NCBI RefSeq assembly: GCF_900167975.1
Contig: NZ_FUZU01000003.1
Location: 806,001 to 870,000 of the forward strand
DNA: 64,000 bases
DNA from: Ohtaekwangia koreensis
GTDB taxonomy: Bacteria; Bacteroidota; Bacteroidia; Cytophagales; Cyclobacteriaceae
Direction: 5' to 3'
Part shown: positions 9,982-18,207 of the stretch, one piece after another
How positions within the stretch are numbered: position 1 is the stretch's first letter
Layout: each line of letters begins with the position of its first letter
Program-made: the position numbers and the translations under genes
Notes under the pieces: generated by a model
Told to the model about the DNA's origin: nothing
The model's input: the letters and a program-made list of their open reading frames with translations, nothing else
Databases searched by the model: none

Positions 9982-12312
9982 ATGACCGTTTCCTCTTCTT
10001 TCAAACAGTACGCAAGAATTTTTACTACTTTGATTCTTGTCGGGACTTTCGCGAAGCATGCTGCAGGACAGCATAGTCCTTCACAACCTTATCAAGGTAA
10101 AATCGGGCGCAATCTTGCAGAGACAAAAGCCTGGTGGCCTGAAAAAAAGAAGGCTCCACAAAATGCACCCAATGTAGTCTGGATCTTACTGGATGATGTA
10201 GGTTATGGTGCGATCAGTACATTTGGTGGTCTCATTAAAACACCTACACTCGATAGCCTTGCCAACAACGGGCTCCGCTATACTAACTTCCATACTACAG
10301 CCATCTGTTCCCCTACGCGTGCTGCATTGCTCACCGGAAGAAATTCTCATTCGGTACACATGGGACTATTTCCACAAACTGCGATTGGTACACCGGGGTA
10401 TGATGGCTATATGCCATTGGAGAAAGCAACCATTGCAGAGATACTTCGTGAGAATGGATACAACACCTATGCTGTGGGCAAGTGGCATCTTACGCCTCCC
10501 TCCGATGCAACGGCTATCGGTCCATTCAACCGTTGGCCTACTGGCTGCGGGTTCGATCACTTCTATGGATTTCTGGGAGGATCAACGGATCAATGGCACC
10601 CTACTCTATGGGAAGACACACGTAAAGTAGAACCGGCTTCTGACGGAAAACATTTCAACACACGCCTGGCCGATAAAGCAATCGGATATATAGCAGAGCA
10701 AAAAACAGTCGATGCATCAAAACCTTTCTTCCTATACCTGACACCTGGCGCTGGCCATGCTCCACACCAGGTTGCCAGAGAATGGTCTGATAAGTATAAA
10801 GGTAAATTTGATGGTGGATGGGATAAATACCGCGAAGATGTACTCGCACGGCAAATTGCATTGGGCGTTGTTCCGAAGGGAACTGTATTGCCAGCGCGTA
10901 ATCCTGGTATAAAAGAATGGAATACATTATCCACGGATGAGAAGAAGCTATATGCACGTTTCATGGAAGTATATGCGGGCTTCGTTACACAAACCGACTA
11001 TGAGATCGGACGCATTATAAACTTTATACGCAAGACAGGGCAGCTTGAGAATACGCTGATCGTTGTATCGGTAGGCGATAATGGTGCGAGTAAGGAAGGA
11101 ACGTTTGTCGGTGTAGTAAATACCAACGACCCGGCACAAACCGAAGCGCAGCGTCTGCAGCAAAATATAGCAGACATAAACCTGATCGGTACCGAAGCGT
11201 CAAAGCCAAACTATCCATTGGGTTGGGCTATGGCCGCAAACACACCTTTCAAATACTGGAAGCAGGATGCCAACTCTGAAGGAGGCACTCGTAATCCGCT
11301 GATCGTTTTCTATCCGAAAGGTATATCTGAAAAAGGTGGCATTCGTAATCAATATAGCCACGTGATCGATATACTTCCTACTACGCTCGATCTTACCGGA
11401 GCGCAGGTACCATCGATCATCAATGGATACAGACAGGAACCTATCGAAGGAACAAGCCTCGCCTATAGCATAAACAATCCGGCTTCACCATCACGTCACG
11501 TTGTTCAGCATTACGAAATCATGGGGTCCCGGTCTATCTATAAAGATGGGTGGAAAGCTGGAACACTCCATAAGAAAGGCGAAGATTTCAGTACCGACAA
11601 ATGGGAACTCTATAACCTGAATGAAGATTACAATGAACGCTTTGATCTGGCCGATAAAAATCCGGAGAAGTTGAAAGAGCTGCGCGAACTATTCGACAGG
11701 GAAGCTGCAAAGTATAATATATATCCCTTGAAAGATGGAACCGAAAAAGAACTCGATTATAATCCACTATACCAGCGAAACGAACAAAGCGCTACGGTAT
11801 TCTATCCGGAAGCCGGAGAAGTCTTTGGTATAGCCAGCCCCATTGTCCCCTATCGCTCCTATACCATTACCGCAGATGCGGAAGTATTAAAAGGTAGTGA
11901 GGGAGTACTCTTTGCTTTGGGTGGCCGCTTTGGGGGTGTGAGTTTGTTCATTAAAGATGGAAAGTTACAGGCTGCCAACAACACCGGGGCAAAGCTCACG
12001 CACCTGGTTTCAGACAAGCCCGTACCAGCCGGAAAAGTAAAGCTGAAATATATACTCACCTATAAAGAAGCTAAAGAGCCAACCGATGCTGCGGGTACGC
12101 AGGCCCTTTACATCAATGATGTAAAAGTAGCCGAAGCTCCGATTGTCAAGGCACAAGCCAACATTCGCAATACGGACGAGATCAATGTTGGCAAAGACTA
12201 TATCACACAAGTATCTGATCGCTATAAAGGTCCTTTCGCCTTTACGGGAAAAGTGAACAGCGTATTGGTGGAGAATAGTAAAGACCAGCCTCTCTCGCTC
12301 GGAAGCAAGTAA
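9982..12312 (+). CDS. AtsA-type sulfatase (Cys type) with extra C-terminal domain
   Basis: I chose the ATG at 9982 rather than the TTG at 9940 because it directly precedes a signal peptide (MTVSSSFKQYARIFTTLILV, cut near AAGQ); this gives 776 residues. The catalytic core starts with PNVVWILLDDVGYG (metal-binding Asp pair). The sulfatase signature ICSPTRAALLTG places the modified cysteine at residue 109, which must be converted to formylglycine. KWHLTP follows. The pattern matches the bacterial arylsulfatase AtsA group of family S1. After about residue 590 there is a beta-sandwich-like extension (VLFALGGRFGGVSLFIKDG) found in long members of this group. Export to the periplasm or surface is expected. 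The substrate is unknown; the susCD genes upstream and the FGE gene downstream form its functional context. Confidence 0.9.
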   Translation: MTVSSSFKQYARIFTTLILVGTFAKHAAGQHSPSQPYQGKIGRNLAETKAWWPEKKKAPQNAPNVVWILLDDVGYGAISTFGGLIKTPTLDSLANNGLRYTNFHTTAICSPTRAALLTGRNSHSVHMGLFPQTAIGTPGYDGYMPLEKATIAEILRENGYNTYAVGKWHLTPPSDATAIGPFNRWPTGCGFDHFYGFLGGSTDQWHPTLWEDTRKVEPASDGKHFNTRLADKAIGYIAEQKTVDASKPFFLYLTPGAGHAPHQVAREWSDKYKGKFDGGWDKYREDVLARQIALGVVPKGTVLPARNPGIKEWNTLSTDEKKLYARFMEVYAGFVTQTDYEIGRIINFIRKTGQLENTLIVVSVGDNGASKEGTFVGVVNTNDPAQTEAQRLQQNIADINLIGTEASKPNYPLGWAMAANTPFKYWKQDANSEGGTRNPLIVFYPKGISEKGGIRNQYSHVIDILPTTLDLTGAQVPSIINGYRQEPIEGTSLAYSINNPASPSRHVVQHYEIMGSRSIYKDGWKAGTLHKKGEDFSTDKWELYNLNEDYNERFDLADKNPEKLKELRELFDREAAKYNIYPLKDGTEKELDYNPLYQRNEQSATVFYPEAGEVFGIASPIVPYRSYTITADAEVLKGSEGVLFALGGRFGGVSLFIKDGKLQAANNTGAKLTHLVSDKPVPAGKVKLKYILTYKEAKEPTDAAGTQALYINDVKVAEAPIVKAQANIRNTDEINVGKDYITQVSDRYKGPFAFTGKVNSVLVENSKDQPLSLGSK

Positions 12313-12377
12313 TCATTCTAAATGTAGGACCGGGACAAAAACTGGTTCTCAAAATATACTCTGATAAAAAAAATAAC

Positions 12378-12497
12378 ATGACACTTTCAGATGTAACAAC
12401 ACTCGCAAAAAAGATCCTGGTCGGGATTCTTGTAACGCTTGTCCCCTTCATTATCCTTTTCGGTGGCTTGTGGCTCACGCAAAAATTACTGAGCTAA
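12378..12497 (+). CDS. Small single-span membrane protein (39 aa)
   Basis: An ATG frame of 40 codons encodes a short polar start (MTLSDVTTLAKKI) followed by one clear membrane segment, LVGILVTLVPFIILFGGLWL, and the tail TQKLLS. It sits 65 bases after the first sulfatase and 47 before a second small membrane protein, in the same direction. The hydrophobic-helix composition and its place inside a tight array support a real gene. I recognise no family and the function is unknown. It could anchor or partner the neighbouring membrane hydroxylase. Confidence 0.55.
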   Translation: MTLSDVTTLAKKILVGILVTLVPFIILFGGLWLTQKLLS

Positions 12498-12544
12498 CAT
12501 TATAAGTAAAACTATATACTCAAAACTATATACCAACATCCTAT

Positions 12545-12706
12545 ATGAAAATTGAACCGCATATTGCAAACAGGATATTCAGAAACATACTTCTGAGCCT
12601 CTTCATTTACGCTTTGCCAATAGTGCTAATGCTGCTGACGTTTTACCTGTCGGGTGAAAGACCGTGGGAAAAGAAAGCACCAACGCATCAGGTTATCCGA
12701 AAATAA
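12545..12706 (+). CDS. Small single-span membrane protein (53 aa)
   Basis: An ATG frame of 54 codons gives a basic N-terminus (MKIEPHIANRIFRN), one membrane segment (ILLSLFIYALPIVLMLLTFY) and a charged tail (GERPWEKKAPTHQVIRK). By the positive-inside rule the orientation is ambiguous, as both ends are basic. It lies between another tiny membrane protein and the sterol-desaturase-type hydroxylase (24 bases to its start), so it is probably part of the same transcript. No family is recognised. A role as a small subunit of the hydroxylase is only a guess from position. Confidence 0.55.
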   Translation: MKIEPHIANRIFRNILLSLFIYALPIVLMLLTFYLSGERPWEKKAPTHQVIRK

Positions 12707-12730
12707 TATCAACCCTAAATCCAACTATAT

Positions 12731-13675
12731 ATGATCAAGTTTTTTGAAGCACTTTTTCAAAACCTGAGCACGTGGGGTTTACCTGTGCTGGTACTCTTAC
12801 TGGGTATCGTTGAGTTTTCATTGGGTCTCTATAAAAAACACTGGGACAAGAATGAACGTATACTGGATATCGTATGCTATACTGTTCCAAAAATTGTTGT
12901 ACGCCCATTGGTAGCATACTTCGGTTTGAAATTCTTACCACTGGCTTTACCCGGTTTTAAAGCAGCGTTTGAATGGGTACCCTTCTGGTGGGGCTTTTTT
13001 ATTCTCTGTATCGCGGATGATTTGACGCAATACTGGTATCACCGTTTGCATCATGAAGTACCATTCCTCTGGCGGTTCCATCGAACGCACCACTCTGCGC
13101 CCTATATGGGCATGGCAATGGCCGGACGACAGAATATCATCTATACTATATTTTTTTCACAGACATACCTTACCACGGCATTGGTATATGTAGGCCTTGG
13201 TTACCCAGCCCTGTTTGTAAAAGGTATCAAATCAATCATCACTACACTGGCACATTCCAGCATTCCCTGGGATAAACCTTTTTATGAAAAGAAATGGCTA
13301 CACCCCATTGCCTGGGTTTTGGAACGCCTCATCTCAACACCAGCAACGCACCACGCACATCATGCTGATACAAACGATGATGGTATAGGGCACTATAAAG
13401 GAAACTTCGGCAATATGTTTTTCCTGTGGGATATCATTTTCGGTACAGGCATCATCACACGCAAATACCCAACCGCGTATGGCATAAAGCATTACCAGAA
13501 AGAAGAGTGGTACGCACAATTCATGTGGCCTATTTTCAAGTCGAAGAAAGCAGGCAGCGAATTATCCGCAGACGGACCTATGGTACAGGAGGACCCTATA
13601 GCAGAAGAAGCCGCTACAACGGAACGGGTAGTGCTCGAACCGGTTCGCAGAGAATCAAAACTTGGTCTCACCTAA
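12731..13675 (+). CDS. Sterol desaturase / fatty acid hydroxylase family protein
   Basis: This 314-residue integral membrane protein carries the three histidine clusters of the di-iron fatty acid hydroxylase superfamily (PF04116): HRLHH at 104-108, HRTHH at 117-121 and HHAHH at 207-211. About four hydrophobic segments surround them. Family enzymes use O2 and a di-iron centre to hydroxylate or desaturate sterols, ceramides, carotenoids and alkylglycerols. The C-terminal 45 residues are polar and acidic, outside the usual domain. The gene is embedded between sulfatase genes and 24 bases after a tiny membrane protein. That context is unusual and suggests that the sulfated substrate, or the product after desulfation, is a lipid or steroid; this is an inference. 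Confidence 0.9.
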   Translation: MIKFFEALFQNLSTWGLPVLVLLLGIVEFSLGLYKKHWDKNERILDIVCYTVPKIVVRPLVAYFGLKFLPLALPGFKAAFEWVPFWWGFFILCIADDLTQYWYHRLHHEVPFLWRFHRTHHSAPYMGMAMAGRQNIIYTIFFSQTYLTTALVYVGLGYPALFVKGIKSIITTLAHSSIPWDKPFYEKKWLHPIAWVLERLISTPATHHAHHADTNDDGIGHYKGNFGNMFFLWDIIFGTGIITRKYPTAYGIKHYQKEEWYAQFMWPIFKSKKAGSELSADGPMVQEDPIAEEAATTERVVLEPVRRESKLGLT

Positions 13676-13714
13676 TTATACCTATAAAACAGATAAAACT
13701 TCTTCCAACAACCC

Positions 13715-15595
13715 ATGAAAAAATTCTCACAATTCACGCCTCGCTATACGCGGCTGAAAATAGCAGTATCGTTACTGTTGACAGTAACACTGCTACCATC
13801 GGCCTATAGCCAGCAAGGGAAAATCAGCAAGTCAGTAAAAGATTCACAGCCCTATAAAGTTGAGTACCTGAAGAAAGCTGCTGCAGGCTCGCCCAATGTA
13901 TTACTGATCTTGCTGGATGATGTCGGGTATGGTGCTACCAGTGCGTTTGGCGGATTGATCCACACGCCAAATCTGGATACACTGGCCAACCAAGGTCTGC
14001 GCTATACCAATTTTCATACAGCCGGTATATGCTCCCCTACACGTGCAGCATTGCTCACAGGAAGAAACCACCATTCAGTAGGCATGGGGTTGTTTCCGCA
14101 TTATTATCTCTCTGCAGATTTCCCAGGGTATAACGGACATATCCAACCCGAGAAAGGAACAATAGCAGAGGTGCTACACGAAAACGGATATAGCACCTAT
14201 CAACTAGGCAAATGGCATCTTACTCCCGATGATGAAAATACAGACCTCGGTCCTTTCGACCGTTGGCCTTCCGGAAAAGGGTTTGATCATAACTATGGTT
14301 TTCTTGGAGGTGCAACGGATCAGTATAAGCCTGACCTAGTAGAAGACAATCAACATATCAAACCTGACGGCAGACATTTGAATGCTTTACTTACGGATAA
14401 AGCGATCAGCTATATCAGCAAGCAGAAAGAACTTGCTCCATCGAAGCCATTCTTTTTATACTATGCTACCGGGGCAGGTCATGCTCCACACCAGGTAGAT
14501 CGTGAATGGTCTGACAAATACAAAGGTAAATTTGATGAAGGATGGGATGTATACCGTGAGAAAGTATTTGCCAATCAAAAGAAACTCGGTGTTATACCGG
14601 CCAATGCACAACTGCCACCGCTCAATGCATACCTGAAGGCATGGAAAGATCTGCCGGCAGACGAGAAGAAGCTATATGCACGGTTCATGGAAGTATACGC
14701 AGGTTTCCTGGAGTATACCGACTATGAAATAGGGCGTCTGCTCAAGCACTTGAAGACAAGCGGTCAGCTTGAGAACACCGTTGTCTTTGCAATCATTGGC
14801 GACAATGGAGGAAGTAAAGAAGGCCTGGAATATGGTGTCACCACGAAATCCATTCGCTTTGGTATAGATAACATCAAGCGCGATGATTATCGGAAATTTA
14901 TACTTAGTGAATATGATAAGATTGGTGGAAAAGAAGTTGCCACGGTAGCAAACTATCCACTCGGCTGGGCGCAGGCAACCAACACGCCTTTCAAATTCTG
15001 GAAGAGTGATGCGAATGCTGAAGGCGCAACGCACAATCCACTCATTGTATATTTCCCGAAAGCTGTTACAGACAAAGGAGGTATTCGCAATCAATATACG
15101 CATCTCATAGATCTATACCCTACCATTGCAGAGCTCACTGGTGTGAAGCAACCTGAAACAATCCGAGGTGTTAAGCAAGATCCATTGCATGGCACCAGCC
15201 TGGTATATTCTATACTTGATAAAGGTGCTGCATCGCGCCATACACAACAATACTATTGCATCTTCGGAAACCGGGCAATCTATAAAGACGGATGGAAAGC
15301 CGGTGCTGCACACAGACCGAACTCGCTGGATCTATTTACCTATGCAGATGAACCCAAGACCACATTGGAGAACAATCCGGATACAGAAGTATGGGAACTC
15401 TATAATCTGAATGAAGATTTTAACGAGCGTACCAACCTTGCACAGAAGTATCCTGAAAAGCTAAAGGAGCTCAAGGATTTGTTCGATACCGAGGCAGCCA
15501 AGTATAATATATATCCACTGATTGATATTGAATATGCGGCCGGACGCTACAAAGAATTACAGCAACGTCAGCAGGCACAACAAGCCAAAAAATAA
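13715..15595 (+). CDS. AtsA-type sulfatase (Cys type), second copy
   Basis: The protein has 626 residues. A long signal region (about 33 residues, ending PSAYSQQ) precedes the catalytic core, which starts at PNVLLILLDDVGYG. The signature ICSPTRAALLTG puts the formylglycine cysteine at residue 106; KWHLTPDDENTDLGPFDRWP and DNGGSKEG follow. It is a clear paralogue of the 9982 sulfatase (same order of motifs, same WELYNLNEDFNER region) but stops after the catalytic domain, without the roughly 180-residue C-terminal extension. The pair may attack two positions of the same molecule. A strong hairpin lies immediately after its stop codon. Confidence 0.9.
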   Translation: MKKFSQFTPRYTRLKIAVSLLLTVTLLPSAYSQQGKISKSVKDSQPYKVEYLKKAAAGSPNVLLILLDDVGYGATSAFGGLIHTPNLDTLANQGLRYTNFHTAGICSPTRAALLTGRNHHSVGMGLFPHYYLSADFPGYNGHIQPEKGTIAEVLHENGYSTYQLGKWHLTPDDENTDLGPFDRWPSGKGFDHNYGFLGGATDQYKPDLVEDNQHIKPDGRHLNALLTDKAISYISKQKELAPSKPFFLYYATGAGHAPHQVDREWSDKYKGKFDEGWDVYREKVFANQKKLGVIPANAQLPPLNAYLKAWKDLPADEKKLYARFMEVYAGFLEYTDYEIGRLLKHLKTSGQLENTVVFAIIGDNGGSKEGLEYGVTTKSIRFGIDNIKRDDYRKFILSEYDKIGGKEVATVANYPLGWAQATNTPFKFWKSDANAEGATHNPLIVYFPKAVTDKGGIRNQYTHLIDLYPTIAELTGVKQPETIRGVKQDPLHGTSLVYSILDKGAASRHTQQYYCIFGNRAIYKDGWKAGAAHRPNSLDLFTYADEPKTTLENNPDTEVWELYNLNEDFNERTNLAQKYPEKLKELKDLFDTEAAKYNIYPLIDIEYAAGRYKELQQRQQAQQAKK

Positions 15596-15604
15596 ACCTA
15601 TGGA

Positions 15605-15632
15605 TAGATACCCTGGTCATCCAGGGTATCTA
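15605..15632 (+). terminator. Strong hairpin between second and third sulfatase genes
   Basis: A perfect 12-bp stem (15605-15616 with 15621-15632, core ATACCCTGG/CCAGGGTAT) closes a 4-base TCAT loop, 9 bases after the sulfatase stop codon. No T run follows, so it may stabilise or process the message within the operon rather than end it. Confidence 0.6.
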
Positions 15633-15680
15633 AGCTTTAACGGATTCCAGTATACATATATATTCATTGCAACCACCTCT

Positions 15681-17144
15681 ATGAAAAGATCGATAATACA
15701 TGTGAGCAGATTTAGTTACAGAATCTTTTTTATACTATCCAGTATATTTGGCTGCCTGCAAATACGTCCAGCGCTATCGCAGGCTCCCATTGCCAAGCGT
15801 GCTATATCTGGTCCGAACATCATTATTATACTGGCCGACGATCTCGGGTATGGGGACCTCTCCTCTTTCGGACAGACCCAATGGGAAACTCCCAATATTG
15901 ACAAGCTTGCAGCCGAAGGTGCTAAACTCACACAGTTCTATGCACCAACGCCTTATTGCGCGCCTACGCGGGCCTCTCTCCTTACCGGGCTATATCCTAT
16001 ACGTCATGGTTTAACTTCCAATCCAAATCCTGAGAAAGCACAAAACAATTACCAGACCTATCGCGGTGGTGATGCTATAGGGATTGCGGACAACCAGTTG
16101 CTGTTAAGCGAAGCATTGAAGGCATCGGGGTATGCAACAAAAATTATAGGCAAGTGGCATCTTGGTCACAAGCCTCCTTTCTTTCCAACACGTCATGGAT
16201 TTGATGAATATTATGGTATACCCTATTCAAATGACATGCGCCCGGTTCTGTTGATGGAGAATGATAAGGTTGTAGAATATCCGGTAGTACAAACCACACT
16301 TACAAAGCGCTATACCCAACAAGCGCTGGAGTATATCGACAAAAATAAAGATAAACCGTTCTTCCTATATCTGCCGCACGCCATGCCGCACAAACCTATG
16401 GCTGTATCGGAAGAGTTCTATACTCCTGAAACGAAAGGCGATCTATATGCCGATGCGGTGCGTGAGCTTGATTGGTCGGTTGGGGAAGTAATGAAAAAAT
16501 TAGCACAGACAGGGCTTGATGAAAACACGTTGGTAATTTTTGTTTCGGACAACGGTCCCTGGTTTGGTGGAAGCTCCGGAGGATTGCGCGGTATGAAATC
16601 ACAGAACTGGGAAGGTGGTATACGTGTACCATTTATAGCACGATGGAAAGGTCACATTCCCGCAGGTCACGTAAGTCATGAACCAGCAGGCATCATTGAT
16701 ATATTTCCAACGGTAGGGGTATTGGCCGGAATCAAACTTCCGAAAGGAATAGTATTGGATGGTCGTGATATCACACCAATATTAACATCCCGTGCCAACA
16801 CACCTCACCAGGCACTCTTTTCATTTTATACAGACAAACTTCAAACTGTACGAAGTGGTAAATGGAAACTTCACATTAACTCGCCAGAGTCGGCTAAGCT
16901 TCCTTCGGACTCTACATGGGTTGATCCTCGCAGTCCCGATGGCGTAACCATTCTGGCTCCGTTCGAGCAGGCAAGAGCGCATCAGTTCCCGGGGATACAA
17001 ACGGGTGATGATGCTGCACCCGGATTATTATTCGACCTTGAAAATGATCCTTCTGAACAAAAAAATGTAGCTGATAAATATCCCGAGATCGTTGAGAAGC
17101 TACAGAAACTGGCAACAGCTTTTATTCAGAATAAAGGTATATGA
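15681..17144 (+). CDS. Arylsulfatase-A-like sulfatase (Cys type)
   Basis: I place the start at the ATG at 15681, which gives 487 residues and a signal peptide (MKRSIIHVSRFSYRIFFILS onward, cut near ALSQA). The longer open frame would overlap the previous gene and cross the hairpin. The core begins PNIIIILADDLGYGDLSSFG. The signature YCAPTRASLLTGLYP puts the formylglycine cysteine at residue 93, and KWHLGH, HAMPHKPMA and VSDNGPW follow. This layout resembles human arylsulfatase A and galactosamine-6-sulfatase rather than AtsA. The third enzyme is therefore of a different subfamily from its two neighbours, which implies a second kind of sulfate ester in the substrate. Confidence 0.9.
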   Translation: MKRSIIHVSRFSYRIFFILSSIFGCLQIRPALSQAPIAKRAISGPNIIIILADDLGYGDLSSFGQTQWETPNIDKLAAEGAKLTQFYAPTPYCAPTRASLLTGLYPIRHGLTSNPNPEKAQNNYQTYRGGDAIGIADNQLLLSEALKASGYATKIIGKWHLGHKPPFFPTRHGFDEYYGIPYSNDMRPVLLMENDKVVEYPVVQTTLTKRYTQQALEYIDKNKDKPFFLYLPHAMPHKPMAVSEEFYTPETKGDLYADAVRELDWSVGEVMKKLAQTGLDENTLVIFVSDNGPWFGGSSGGLRGMKSQNWEGGIRVPFIARWKGHIPAGHVSHEPAGIIDIFPTVGVLAGIKLPKGIVLDGRDITPILTSRANTPHQALFSFYTDKLQTVRSGKWKLHINSPESAKLPSDSTWVDPRSPDGVTILAPFEQARAHQFPGIQTGDDAAPGLLFDLENDPSEQKNVADKYPEIVEKLQKLATAFIQNKGI

Positions 17145-17212
17145 GCAAACACGATAAATAAAAACACAACGCATAAAAGGTAACAGTATATCAAAATATA
17201 AAATTATACTAT

Positions 17213-18202
17213 ATGAAAAAGAATCTCATCATCGTCATTATGTTGCTCACCGGTTCATTGGTGTCGGCACAAACACAGCAAGGTGTTGTTAAACTTCGCG
17301 GTACAAGACTCACCTATCCATTGGTGAATAAGTGGATCGAAGAATTCAGCAAAGAATATCCGAACATCAAAGTAACGATAGCACCGAATGCACCTGCTGA
17401 CAGTATCGATTTTAACATTGCTGCCTACGGACTTACCGACAAAGATTTTCAGGGTAATAAAGAAGGCGTTGCCATTGCCCGCTATGTACAGTTGCCGGTA
17501 GCAAACAGTAAGCGCGGCGATCTTGCTTCGCTTCAGGAAAAAGGATTTACTGAAAAAGATTTTAACAATCTATACTTCACATCCGGTACGCCCGACCTGT
17601 TTGCTTCGTCACAAGCTAAGTCTCCAATCACATTATATACCCGCGAAAAACCTGCATGTGCAGCCCATACCTTTGCCAAACATTATGGTAACGATGCTGC
17701 AACCTTACAGGGTACCGGTGTAAAAGGCGATGATAAAGACCTGGCGAATGCAGTACGAAATGATGTGAATGGTATATCGTTTAACAACCTGGGGTTTGTT
17801 TACGATATCAAAACACGTAAAGTATCTGAAGGGCTGGCAGTCATTCCACTTGACCTGAACGAAAATGGAAAAGTGGACAAAGATGAAAAAGTATATGCTA
17901 CGCTGGACGAGGTTATAGGCTATATCGAAAAAACCAATAATCGTAAATTTGTGACTGAGCGCGTAAACTTTGTGTTCAGTAAAAATTCAGCCAACAGATC
18001 CGCTGGTGTATTCCTGCATTGGGTGTTGAGTAAAGGACAGCGATTCAATCACGGAATCGGATTCCTCGAACTGGATGAAAAAACACTTACGGCCCAGAAA
18101 GTTATATCCTCTTCTGTATTCAAGGTGACTTCGGTCCAATCCTGCGAAGGCGCCAGTGATATCACGCAACAACGCAAAGCAAAACTTGCATCCAATAAAT
18201 AA
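17213..18202 (+). CDS. PstS-like periplasmic substrate-binding protein with EF-hand-like loop, second copy
   Basis: The protein has 329 residues and a signal peptide (MKKNLIIVIMLLTGSLVSAQ). The start VVKLRGTRLTYPLVNKWIEE and the later GISFNNLGFVYDIKTRKVSEG align with the protein at 4074. Residues 214-225, DLNENGKVDKDE, are a textbook EF-hand calcium loop. It also has an unusual C-terminal tail with a lone cysteine (VQSCEGASD). Only 5 bases separate it from the formylglycine-generating enzyme gene, so the two are almost certainly co-translated from one message. By family it should bind an oxyanion such as phosphate or perhaps sulfate; the ligand cannot be read from sequence. As at the first copy, no ABC transporter genes accompany it. 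Confidence 0.75.
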   Translation: MKKNLIIVIMLLTGSLVSAQTQQGVVKLRGTRLTYPLVNKWIEEFSKEYPNIKVTIAPNAPADSIDFNIAAYGLTDKDFQGNKEGVAIARYVQLPVANSKRGDLASLQEKGFTEKDFNNLYFTSGTPDLFASSQAKSPITLYTREKPACAAHTFAKHYGNDAATLQGTGVKGDDKDLANAVRNDVNGISFNNLGFVYDIKTRKVSEGLAVIPLDLNENGKVDKDEKVYATLDEVIGYIEKTNNRKFVTERVNFVFSKNSANRSAGVFLHWVLSKGQRFNHGIGFLELDEKTLTAQKVISSSVFKVTSVQSCEGASDITQQRKAKLASNK

Positions 18203-18207
18203 TCAGC

